Shown one piece after another: positions 44,888 to 55,700 of a DNA stretch of 64,000 nt. The stretch is taken from NCBI RefSeq assembly GCF_026151205.1, contig NC_087072.1:6992084-7056083 (forward strand), read 5' to 3'. The notes under the pieces are model-generated. The model was not told the origin of the DNA and made no database searches. It saw only the letters and a program-made list of their open reading frames with translations. Every line of letters starts with the position of its first letter. Positions within the stretch are counted from its first letter, which is position 1. The translations under genes were made by a program, and so were the position numbers. The stretch is from Bolinopsis microptera. Lineage: Eukaryota > Ctenophora > Tentaculata > Lobata > Bolinopsidae.

Positions 44888-47800
44888 CAGTCAAATCCGT
44901 CCTAATTTAAGCCTTTGTCGGACAAAATTCGCAACAAAGCGATTTTAACGGGATATGGTCGGGACAGGTCCCAGGAATCATTCCAGAGAGTTCCCAAAAA
45001 AAAAGACTTCAGGAAAATCCACAATTACCACTTTTCTACCACCTTTTTACCACTTTGGTTTTCCGCAAATAAGTCACGTTCTAGATATCCTAGAAGATTC
45101 TAGTTTAAAGCAGTGTGTTTAGAAAACAAAGAAGAACAACTTTCTCTTTAACAACTTTTTCAAAAATAAATTATTTAATTAATTAATTAAATAATTAAAA
45201 ATTTTTCAAATATTTCAAAAATATATTTTGTTAAAAATGTTCACAATTACATTCCACGTATAATGAACTAATTTTTATAAAACTTTTGAAAATTTTCACT
45301 TTCAATATTTTGGACTTGTAAAATTTTCGAAATTTGTAAAGAATAACCACTATTTACCACTTTTTACCACATTGAATCTCCGCTAATAAAACAACTTCTG
45401 AATCTTGTAGAAGGTTGAACCAGTGTGTTCAAAACATAAAAGAGAACATCTTTTTATCTGACAACCTTTGGATAAGATAATCAATTGATTAATTAATTAA
45501 ATATTAATTAAATTTTTAAAAATTTAAAAATATAATTTTTATCAAAAATATTTGCCGTGACGTGAAACGTAAAATGAATTTACTTGAATAACAGAACATA
45601 CATCGTCACATAGATTAGAATTAGATAACAGATAAAAAGAGATCCAGATAAATGGATTAAACGGTAAAATATCCAAATTTGTACGATACTATTATAGCTA
45701 ATAACTATTAAATATTAACACATCATATCTCTCGACTTAGTATTGTGCTTAACTATATTGTTAAAATGGTTGTTTAAACAAGACTTAGCAATTTTTCAAT
45801 CGCTAACTAGAGATCTTATCTCTGATTGTCAGTTTATCGTTTGGAAGTGTAAGCTTCAGCTTTTACTTTATGTTGACTTCTCTTCGTAAAAAAGTTAAAT
45901 ATGCTAAAAATCGAGGACTGAAATCACACCAAATAGTTGACATTTTGAAAACAGAAGAACACATCGTGTGCCTGATACTCTACGCGTGCAGATTCTATGT
46001 AAGTAGCTGTCAACTAATATACAATAATAGTAATATGTTTTTACCGTTTTACTTTTCAGTTTTATGTCAACCGAGACTCGAGAGCGCAACTAGAGGCATT
46101 CTCAACCAATACTATGTTTTAATTTACCAGGCAAACGAGGAGTTAATTCCGGTGAATAGGAGTTAAACCCCAGGTACTATTTTAACTATTTATCTTTTAA
46201 GTAAGTACACTAACTTTTAAACTATGCCCAGCAAGTTTGAAACGGATGGTTACAGTCCTATTCATTATCCTGAGGCCTCTCATACTCTGTATAAATAAAC
46301 AAACCATCGTAACACAGGTTGGATCAACATTCAACAACCCCTGGTCACTGAACGAAATTAAACGGCAGTACAACGGCCTGACTGATTCTGCTCAGAGTGA
46401 CGTCTATTGTGTGTTATTGCAGACAGTGATCATAGACCAGTTCCAAAGATTCATATCGGCCAATGAAGATGAGTCCGTTGTAACTGAGTCAGAACCATCT
46501 TTAGTTCACGAACACAGTTTAAACAAATATCCATTCTGTAACGTAGAGATCGCACCAAATGATGAATCCTCAAATCGGATTACAGACAGGGTAAGTTATT
46601 GTGTGGGGGAGGGGGGAGGTGGTATAGTACACATACGTTAGGCTCTTACTAATTCGCTCGCCCAAAAATTTCTCCGACGTGACTTTTATTATTATTATTT
46701 CTCCGTAGCTTAGTGCACTAGATTCCCACTATCGGAATCGTTCTGAATAGCCGATCCTTACCAACTCCGTGGATCCGACTGGTGGTGTCTGATCCAGTGA
46801 ATGAGTGGCATAGAAATCGTGCAGAAAGCCCAATTACGGTATCCTAACATCCTGTCACGTGATTATCGATTGGGTAATCATTGATAACCCAATCAGTTTC
46901 GCTAACGAGATAAACAAATTGCTTGATAACTTCGTCATTTTCAATCCGTTTCGCGCCATCTTTTCAGATCATATTCCGAATGTAATGGCCTATTGCAATA
47001 TGTTATAGTGCAGTTTACAGCATGTTCGCAAACACGAGTACATGTTGATTATAAGACTCAACGTATGTGTATTGACTCATGGCACCCCCACTCCCCCTAA
47101 ACGTAACTTGGAGGATATTTTGATTTCTAAGTGTTATTTAACGACCACGTTGCTGCTATAATACCGATTTGAAACATTACTTATACAGGGGGCAGCACTT
47201 ATCGTGTTTACCATCAGCTGCAGGCGTGGGATGAGAATGACCTTATAGATCCGATAAGCTGGGGAATGGGGATGGAAGATGAACAATGGGGCGCATGTTC
47301 CAGTGACCACTCTTATGAGTACAGCTCCGAAAAAGCTCATTCAAAACATCAGTTGCAACTGTTTTATGTTTAAAGTCAGGTTGTGGCAATGCTTGTTCAT
47401 GCAGAAAAGCAGGAATACATTGTGGATCAACCTGCCTCAAATGTCAGCACAATTGCACCAATGTGCCAGCTGAGGACTCATAAGTAAGACTCTTATCTAG
47501 TATATATGGTTATATAAAGTACTGCTTCGATTTTCCGATTAGTTTAATGAAAAGTTGTCAATTATTCGTGTTATGTAATTTTAAAATATTTTGATCGAAA
47601 ATAATTATTATAATTTTTGAATATTTGTTTAATAATCGATTAACTAATTAATTAATTATTTAATCCAAAGGTTATCAGATAAAAAGATGTTCTCTTTTAT
47701 GTTTTGAACACACTGGTTCAATCTAGAACCTTCTACGACATTCAGAAGTCGTTTTATTAGCGGAGATTCAATGTGGTAAAAAGTGGTAAATAGTGGTTGT

Positions 47801-48248
47801 AATTCTTTACAAATTTCGAAAATTTTACAAGTCCAAAATATTGAAAGTGAAAATTTTCAAAAGTTTTATAAAAATTAGTTCATTATACGTGGAATGTAAT
47901 TGTGAACATTTTTATCAAAATATATTTTTGAAATATTTGAAAATTTTTTAATTATTTAATTAATTAATTAAATAATTTATTTTTGAAAAAGTTGTTAAAG
48001 AGAAAGTTGTTCTTCTTTGTTTTCTAAACACACTGCTTTAAACTAAAATCTTCTAGGATATTCAGAACGTGACTTATTTGCGGAATACCAAAGTGGTAAA
48101 AAGGTGGTAGAAAAGTGGTAATTGTGGATTTTCCTGAAGTCTTTTTTTTTGGGAATTCTCTGGAATGATTCCTGGGACCTGTCCCGAAAATATCCCGTTA
48201 AAATCGCTTTGTTGCGAATTTTGTCCGACAAAAAGACGTATTTGACTG
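44888..48248. mobile_element. 3.36-kb DNA transposon-like element with ~617-bp inverted repeats
   Basis: The left arm (44888 to about 45505) and right arm (about 47632-48248) are near-identical reverse complements; for example CAGTCAAAT near both ends, GGGACAGGTCCCAGGAATCA inside and an AT-rich inner portion. TA flanks both ends (44886-44887, 48249-48250), consistent with a TA target duplication as in Tc1/mariner-like transposons. The same first 100 bp form the MITE at 57020-57240. The interior carries decayed coding sequence (45870-47487). I see no DDE catalytic region. Confidence 0.85.
45870..47487 (+). pseudogene. Decayed Cys-rich gene inside the inverted-repeat element
   Basis: Coding-like pieces include 46237-46590 (VGSTFNNPWSLNEIKRQYNG, TVIIDQFQRFISANEDE, then NRITDR before GTAAGTT) and 47190-47487. 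The latter follows TTATACAG and reads YRVYHQLQAWDENDLIDPIS. A shift of frame at about 47260 is then needed for WGWKMNNGAHVPVTTL, and a second at about 47370 leads to SGCGNACSCRKAGIHCGSTC and LKCQHNCTN, ending at a stop. The order YRVYHQ, WGW, PV, AP..L, CxC and a CxCRKxGxxC cluster is familiar from uncharacterised, transposon-associated proteins of invertebrates. At least two frameshifts make it non-functional as written. The upstream frame at 45870-46166 may be a separate piece. Confidence 0.5.
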
Positions 48249-48309
48249 TACTATTCCTCATTTCCTCAATTTTCCTTTAATGGTACTCATCACTTAGTAT
48301 GTTTACCTA

Positions 48310-49030
48310 GGGCCTTTCACATAGCCATGTCACATGTGCCTACGCGTACTGCGTGACGCGCTACTGCAAGCGAGAGGGCTCTGGTTAGAGCAACTAGGGC
48401 CTCAAGGGTTGGGAGATTTTTGATCGACGAAGCAAGAATGCTAGTTCGCGCGGCGCGTCGAAGCGGCAAAGTCCTCCAAGGAGATTTGTTTTCTGACGCT
48501 GACTTCTGAAAACTTAAGCATTAATTGCAAACTATTTTGAGTCCTCATTTTAAAAATGTCAAAATTTTTCGAAATAGTCCTCAAATTATGGGCTCGTCCA
48601 CCATCCGGAGCGCTGAGCAAAAAGGAAAAAACCTTTTGTCATGAATTTGATTGCAAACTGTTCATTTTTGTCTCATCTAACTCCTGAACACCTCAGTTGA
48701 TGCTTAAAGTCTCAAGAGGTGCACACAAATGGTCATTTTCCCAGCAGGCCTGAAACCCAAAAATGGACGATAAGTCAAATTTTCATAAATTATGCAATTT
48801 TTATATGTGAAAGTCGTTGATTTTCTAGTTTTAATGGTCCCACATATTCCTTGGTAAGTGTACTGACAGAGTAAGGTGGCCAAAAATTTGAAAGAATATT
48901 CATGATTATTATCTTTGACGGATGTTACTACATACTAGTCTAAATTTCTTCGAAGTAGCGCGCGCCGCTTTCTTCTCGAAATGGCCCGATGGCAAGTGCT
49001 ACGAAGTAGCGCGCGCCGGGCCTGATCATA
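48310..49030. repeat. Second cluster of the GC-rich repeat modules
   Basis: Contains copies of TTTCACATAGCCATGT plus TACGCGTACTGCGTGACGCG (48314-48365), the foldback arm CTACTGCAAGCGAGAGGG, the GATCGACGAAGC module (48423-48479) and the TCTTCGAAGTAGCGCGCGCC module (48938-49027). All are shared with 27.3-28.2 kb but in a different order. The open frame through 48922-49383 starts in repeat sequence and is not a supported gene. Confidence 0.7.
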
Positions 49031-49561
49031 TATTAACAATGGTCAATTATTATCTGATTGGTCACTGCAGTAAAAATTTCAGTCAAAACCGCCAAATTTC
49101 AGTCAAGGGGACGGCAAAAAAATATTCCAAAATTGAAAATCTCTTTTTGTATTCTGATGATTTTCCGTTTATTGAAGCTTTCTTTAGGAATAGAACTTTG
49201 AATACCTCAATCGTGTCTTGTGCTATCATCAGTGACCTTGTAAGATGGTCATTCAAGAAAAATTCAGTCAAAACAGCCAAGCCCAAATTGCGTCGCGGAG
49301 GGCTGAAATTCGAATATGTCCTTCCGGTAAGACAACTTCCTGGTTTTCCTGATCGAGTACGGACCCTGGTGCGTGATTGTTAAAATTGAAACGAAATAAA
49401 ATATGTTTCTTTAGAAAACTGTTATAATGAAAACATCACAGAACTGAATAATTTGAAATATTATTTCATTGAGTTTTAAGTACCATCGATCAGCAGTTTT
49501 TAAATGAAGTAATTAGTAACAATTGATACAATTGTGGTGAGATTCCATTGTACGTTGTAAC

Positions 49562-49617
49562 CCTTAATATAACTAATATAACTAATATAACTAAAATAAC
49601 TAATATAACTAAAATAT
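49562..49617. repeat. 9-bp CTAATATAA microsatellite-like repeat
   Basis: Six units of CTAATATAA or CTAAAATAA in tandem, just downstream (on the gene strand) of the RNF213-like stop. Confidence 0.85.
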
Positions 49618-49695
49618 CAAAATAAGGAATTCCGTGTTAAAAGTATAAATATAATACAATAAAAGTACCTGTTTATTATTTAAACTCGCAATACG

Positions 49696-49776
49696 TTACC
49701 TGGGGACCTCAGGCTATCATGTTCATTAACATATATAGAGATTCGGCGGAATGACAGGCTGAGCGCGGCCCAGTAA
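49696..49776. mobile_element. 81-bp MITE inside the last RNF213-like exon
   Basis: The element runs TTACCTGGGGACCTC...GCGCGGCCCAGTAA. GCAATACG flanks it on both sides (49688-49695, 49777-49784), a perfect 8-bp target duplication. It lies within the terminal coding exon of the RNF213-like gene and contains the present stop codon of that gene. Confidence 0.95.
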
Positions 49777-52700
49777 GCAATACGACATTCAGTAAATATC
49801 CCACATGGTCGACCTTAATCCCATCACTCACAAATTCAACCATCTGCGGGTCTCTGTTGTCGAACTGTTCCAGATACAACTCCAAAGCTTCACCCAAATC
49901 CCAACCCTCCAAATAGTCCGGCTTATCAATATCTAGATGTAGTATCTTCAGAGAAACATACTCCGCAAGAAGAGACAGGAGAACGTTGTGCTCCTCTTCA
50001 CTAAGTTCGGGAGTGGGACACGGCTTAGTGTAGAAACTCGAGGTGAAGAAGCTGGATAAAAGCTTGGAAAACACGGAATAATTTTCAGGTGAATCGTTGA
50101 AAAGTGTCGAACGGATACAAAGAAGATTTACGTGTTTGTACAAAGCAAACAGCTTATCTTTTCGTGACATGAGTGCCACTGTATCTGCAGCTATGTCGAG
50201 TGTACGTAAGAAATTTTCAAGAACAATATCACCGGATCCCAGCCCAGCCATTATTCCTGTTAGAGACTTATGTAAATTCCACAGATCACATCCCACCACA
50301 CCCTTAACAAGCTCCATTTCTAAACTTTCAAGATCCACGTGGTTTTCTAAACTATTGTAAAACTTAACAATGTTCTCAAAGTCCTGGCTGTCCTGATCGT
50401 AATACAGAACACGTGAACTCAAGGTTTGCAGGTACTCCTTGTGGTCAGTGGGGAGGCGGCTGATGGAGCTCAGTACGTGAGACTGGAGATAGTTTGATAG
50501 GTGAGTTTGGTCATTACAAAGGAATGGAAAAACAGTTTCAGGATTGTATTGCAGATACCGCAACTCTTCAATTGGGACATGACTTCTGCCTGACGTTTCA
50601 GGAGCAAACTTGTTTTGCAATAACGACAGATACTTGATCATGTTAAGAGTAACAGAACCAGATTCGCAGTTCGGAGGGAGATCAGTACCAGGACCTGACT
50701 GATAGCTTGTTGGAGCGATATCAAACAAAATCAGTTCATCCAGAGGTTTCATTTCTCTGACTGAGTAATTGAGTTGTGAGACTTCCCAAATTCCATTTAG
50801 CTCGCACCAGATATCGTACCATTTCTTGATATTAGCTCCAGCGATATGATCAGCTGCTGGTTCTAGTAGAGTTCTGGAGTCTACTTTATAGCTCAGTAGG
50901 TGTTGCAGGTCTCTCAGTAGCGTCAATAGGAAGGGTAAGTGTTGTATGAGATGAAGTTTGTGTTGTTCCTCTGTAAAAGTTCTGAGCAAATTGTTCTTCT
51001 TTTCGTCTTCTTTTGATAACCTGAAATATGGTTCTTTAATGGGTTGTTTTCTTTTAAGTAAACTTTTTTCGGAGATTTCTCTTATTTAAATAATGGGATT
51101 CACGTTGATAATGAGCTTATGTGACATGGCATAAATAAAAATATTAATGATTGTCCATTAGTTTTTCTTGTAACATTTCCAACTCGATTGATGATGTTAG
51201 AATGGCCCAAAACACACGGTTGTTCGTCTGTTAATAATCGAGATATCTTGAGCCCCAGGTGTTTAAAATCATAAAACTCCGTGCTTCCTTCTAACTTTTT
51301 GTTGAGTAGTTCCATATCACGAGAATTAATTAAATTTCACAATTCTAAGTTTCTGAGAATATTCCCTGGTCCCAGCTGACAAATATTTGATTGGCTGTTC
51401 ACAAGCAATATTTCCACCACGTTAATGTTATCACTAATTGACTTTCTTAAGAATAAGGAGCAGTTCTTGTGACGTAACTGACAAAAGGATATAAAATGAA
51501 AGTGACTTCAAAACTTGACCAGATTTTACACAATCGGTTATTGTGTAGTGCACGAGATAATCTGGCACATTATTGGTATTCAGTTGACAATTAATGTATA
51601 GTACTTTTTTGTTCATGAATTTGTATTTTTCATGTTTAAATCCTGAAATTTCCTGCCGATAGGTCACCCAGTAAGTCATCTAAGAATCGCTCAGCCGCTC
51701 AATTGAATGAATAACGTTTAATATTTAAACATAAGGGATATATTACTTAGGACCAGTTTTACTGCACCTGCCATCGTTCTCTTTTGCTAGACTCGCGTAC
51801 TTTGACGTGATTTATGAGCACACGGCCCTGATCTACACAGATAGTCGGTAAAAACATGCCTGTACTTATCTACTTGTAGCTAGATTACCTCGCTCTTATA
51901 TACTTGTAGAGAAAACCTCGTACTCACAATATTATAGTTCAGATACACCTTCTAGTACTGTGGGACGTGGGTGCAATTAATTAAAAAAGTTTTGTTATGA
52001 GGGTAATTAGATAACCGCGTTATCGTGGTCGAGTGGAGAGACCAATTTCAATCAATAACCACCACTTACTTAGAGTTCACTCTCAGGTGACAAAATTACT
52101 AAAATAGCTTAGTCTCTTATGAACTGCACTACACTATAGCATAAGCAGTATAGAGTATAGACTAACTCTCAAGTCTCCACTTAATTTCTCACCATGTTTC
52201 TTCATCCTACTGCCCATACTAAGCGCACTTAGTACAGATTTAGCACTGTTCGAGGTTGAAGAAAAGATTTATCCGCTAAGTCACCAGCTGCTCTAAAGGG
52301 CAGGTCTAGAAAAGAAGAGTTCTAATAACATAATCGTCCAGTCAGAATTCTGGTCGCTCCGTTAAGTAATCTTACCCTCTGCTATAATATACTGCAAATG
52401 ATCCACCTGTACTCACATTTCGGTTGTACGAGTTGATTTTCCGAGAAAAGGAACTTAATATACGGAAGAATATTTCTATCGGTGCTTCAATTGGAACTTT
52501 TTAGTTGTCAACCTCATCAGTTATCTCTTGAATGAGCTACATTCCCTACTACTCATGAAGCGGTTTAAGGCCTAAACATGTAACGGGAGATCAGTAAGTG
52601 CTCGAATATTGTTGCAGTACTAGATTTTGTTACAGCCTGTACCGTGTCCCGCTTGTCTTATTAGCAACTCTATCTATTTCATTCTTTGTTTTTACAAAAT

Positions 52701-55700
52701 GCTTATCATTTATAGTTTATTCAATGTTAGTATCCTTTAGAAATGCCTATTTTATTAGCCCACTGCAACCGCGCTGCATAATTTGTAAACAATGACCACA
52801 ATCGTGAACAAACGTGGTCCATCTCGAGCGAACGTTCCTTATGATCACAGTCACATACAGAATTCTAGTATATATTAATATTACATATTCATATTAGGAA
52901 AACAATGACCAATATTGCAATCCCTCGAAAGAAAAATGATAAATACAGATCTTCTATTAATTTACCGCATCTACCATAGATTTTACGTGACCAAACAATA
53001 TGTTACTATTAATAGGCCTCCATTGTGTAAAATACATATTTTACCTAGTTACATTGGTTTTATTCACACAAAAGTTGGCATCATTTATAAATTTAACTAC
53101 TCTGTCAAATAACCAGTATTTATTAGTTATTATCGGAAACACTAATATCATTGTCACATAGTCACAATGTTGATTTTCTGGAAGCTAATCCTGGAAGAGG
53201 ACCTCGAGCTTTACAAGCAGGACCCCACCACTAACGTCATCGCCCTGACGTCATCGCCCTGCAACGCGACATCATGTATTACGACACTGGACAGGACTAT
53301 CAATTACATAGTCGGCAGTTTCTTCATCCTCCCCTTCCTCAGCTCAACCCTCCTCAACCCTCTGCTATTCTGGTACTTTAACAGCAAGAAAAGTAAAGCT
53401 AACACTCTCTTCAAAATACTGGCGGTCAGTGATTTCTTCACCACGTTATTCACCCCGCTGACCTACACTGTGATTATGTTGGATAAGAAACTCTACGCCA
53501 GTTCTAATCCAGCTCTGAGACAGGCGAGACCATTCTGCTGTATATTTGGGTGTATATCTCAGGTTAGCCAATATTTTTTAATCACCAGCCAATATCGATA
53601 TATTCCATCACTTACGTTTTTGATAGTCAATATCAAAACGGATTCTATCAAAAAGAAGTCGTTGAACCTTGTGAACTTGCCACATAATCCAAATATCTGT
53701 GCATTCCAAATTCCCAATTACGTACATTTCAGGTGACAACATGTCTAATAGCCTTAACGAGGATGGTTCAAATAATCTTCCCTTTTCTCTACTTCCGACA
53801 AAAAGTAGTCCTCATCTACCTTTCAATCTACACCACGTACATGGTCATCAACAACACCACATACTACGTAGCTCTCGAGTTTTACACCCATCTCAGGACC
53901 GTCCAGAAGATTGGACTGGACATGTGCATCTGGCCAAACTTCGTGCACTGTCTGATTGGAATGACAGCATCAACCACCACTGTCATCTACCTGCTGCACA
54001 AGAAACGGAGTCCAGGCGACTGTAAACCACAGCGGAATATGCGGGGTTGTGTCACTATTCTCATGATGAATGTTCCTTACTTTGTAACAGTGGTAACGAT
54101 CCTGAATGTGAAGTTGCTGCTTCCCTCCCAAGTCAGCTTCAGGGAGATCCTGTTTGCTTGGCTACCCTTCTGCACCTCCGGTCTCAATCCTATCATGATA
54201 CTGATAAGAATGAAACAAGCCCGGTCCGCGGTCAAAGCCAAAGTAATGACCATTATAGGAAGAAGTGTTGATATAGCCACGATCACATCAACCGATCAAC
54301 TGGCGGTTGGATTCGTGGTCAATATGCAACACCAAGATTTGGAAAAATCAAAACACGGCCGAGATGGAGACAAATTTACTGAAGTTGTGCCAATGGCTTA
54401 TATTAAAAATGAGTTTACCAAAGAGTAAAGCTCAGATGATATTGATACCTTCGGGCATATATTTTTCCTACCAATTATTTTATTTTATTTTGTATTATTC
54501 TTTAAACTTGCCACAAAGTCATCTTTTGCAGACAAGCATGATTAAAAAACGGAGACAGGTTGAGAGTGATTACTGCAACTGATTAATCATAAATAATGAA
54601 ATACTCTGCAACTTACCGCGCTGCATCAGTGCGACGTTTGCTAAAAGGGTTCCTCACAATGTTCTCCGTGACCCAATAACATGCACTCTTGATAGCAGTG
54701 AGATCGGTCGAGCAGATTTTTGTATCTTTGCCTGAAATATTTGATCGTTTCCTTGATGTTTGAAGTTTGATGTACGAATTTTTGTTGAAATGTGTGAATT
54801 TTGATTTGTTGAGGACTTATATAATGATTCAATATTATGATGTAATAAGTGTTAGATACTTTGCAGATTTCATAAACACAGTTTTTCTTGTAGACAACCT
54901 CCCCACAACAATTAACAATCTCATCGATGATAATAAGAGTTGAAATTATGATTGCTTACCGACATAACTTTTCTGGTTAACTTTGGACAAACCACAGTCC
55001 GCCAAATTCCCTCTAAGCACCTCAGAATGTTCCCCAACACTTGTGACAACATCTGAAAATTCGCGTTCCCAGTGTCTTCTACAACTCTTGAGATCTTCCA
55101 GTTTTTGCATGATTAGAATGTCTTGTGGGGTTAACGAATCATAAACTATCTCTGATTTGTAGAGCAGAGTATCCATGGAGTATACACTGAGTGTCTCAAC
55201 AACATCCAGTAGGAACATAATCGCAGTATCAGGGGAAACTTCCAGTTTTTCTGATATTTCTTTGAATGCTAGGTCTAATCTATGTTTGTGATCCAAATCG
55301 GGATCGTTGGGCGGAACATAGCGGTTAGTTCTGAGAGACAATATAGCATGAGTCAGGTACCACAGGATTGTGGTAGAAAGTTGGGATAGCTCTCGGATGG
55401 TAGTCTTTCCTGGTCCGAATTCGTCGCGTTTCAAAGTGTACCCTGCAAATACAGCGTGCTATCCTTATTTCTTTAAATGCGCGCAAAATACGACCATTTC
55501 AGAATGGTGACAGATAACAACAACATTTTATGCGCGTTCCCAATATTAAAATTCCGATGCACCCCTGCCAGCCATCCGATAGTATACATCCATTTTTCGA
55601 ATAAGAAAACTTTTTTGTTTACCTACCTGTTTCAATCATAATCTTTTCGTGGTTGTCGTATTTAGAGTTCTGCTCTGCAACAACGTGGTCCCTACCACCT

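Noticed and set aside
48922..49383. 153-codon plus-strand frame
   Set aside because: Its first third is dispersed repeat sequence shared with 27.3 kb, and the rest has no domain or splice support.
51100..51315. Minus-strand frame within the RNF213-like locus, considered as an extra exon
   Set aside because: Exon phases join directly from 54617 to 51020, no good donor/acceptor pair fits this frame, and it is most simply intron sequence.
54946..55434. Separate 162-codon minus-strand gene
   Set aside because: It is one internal exon of the RNF213-like gene with matching phases on both sides; its apparent Met is not a start.
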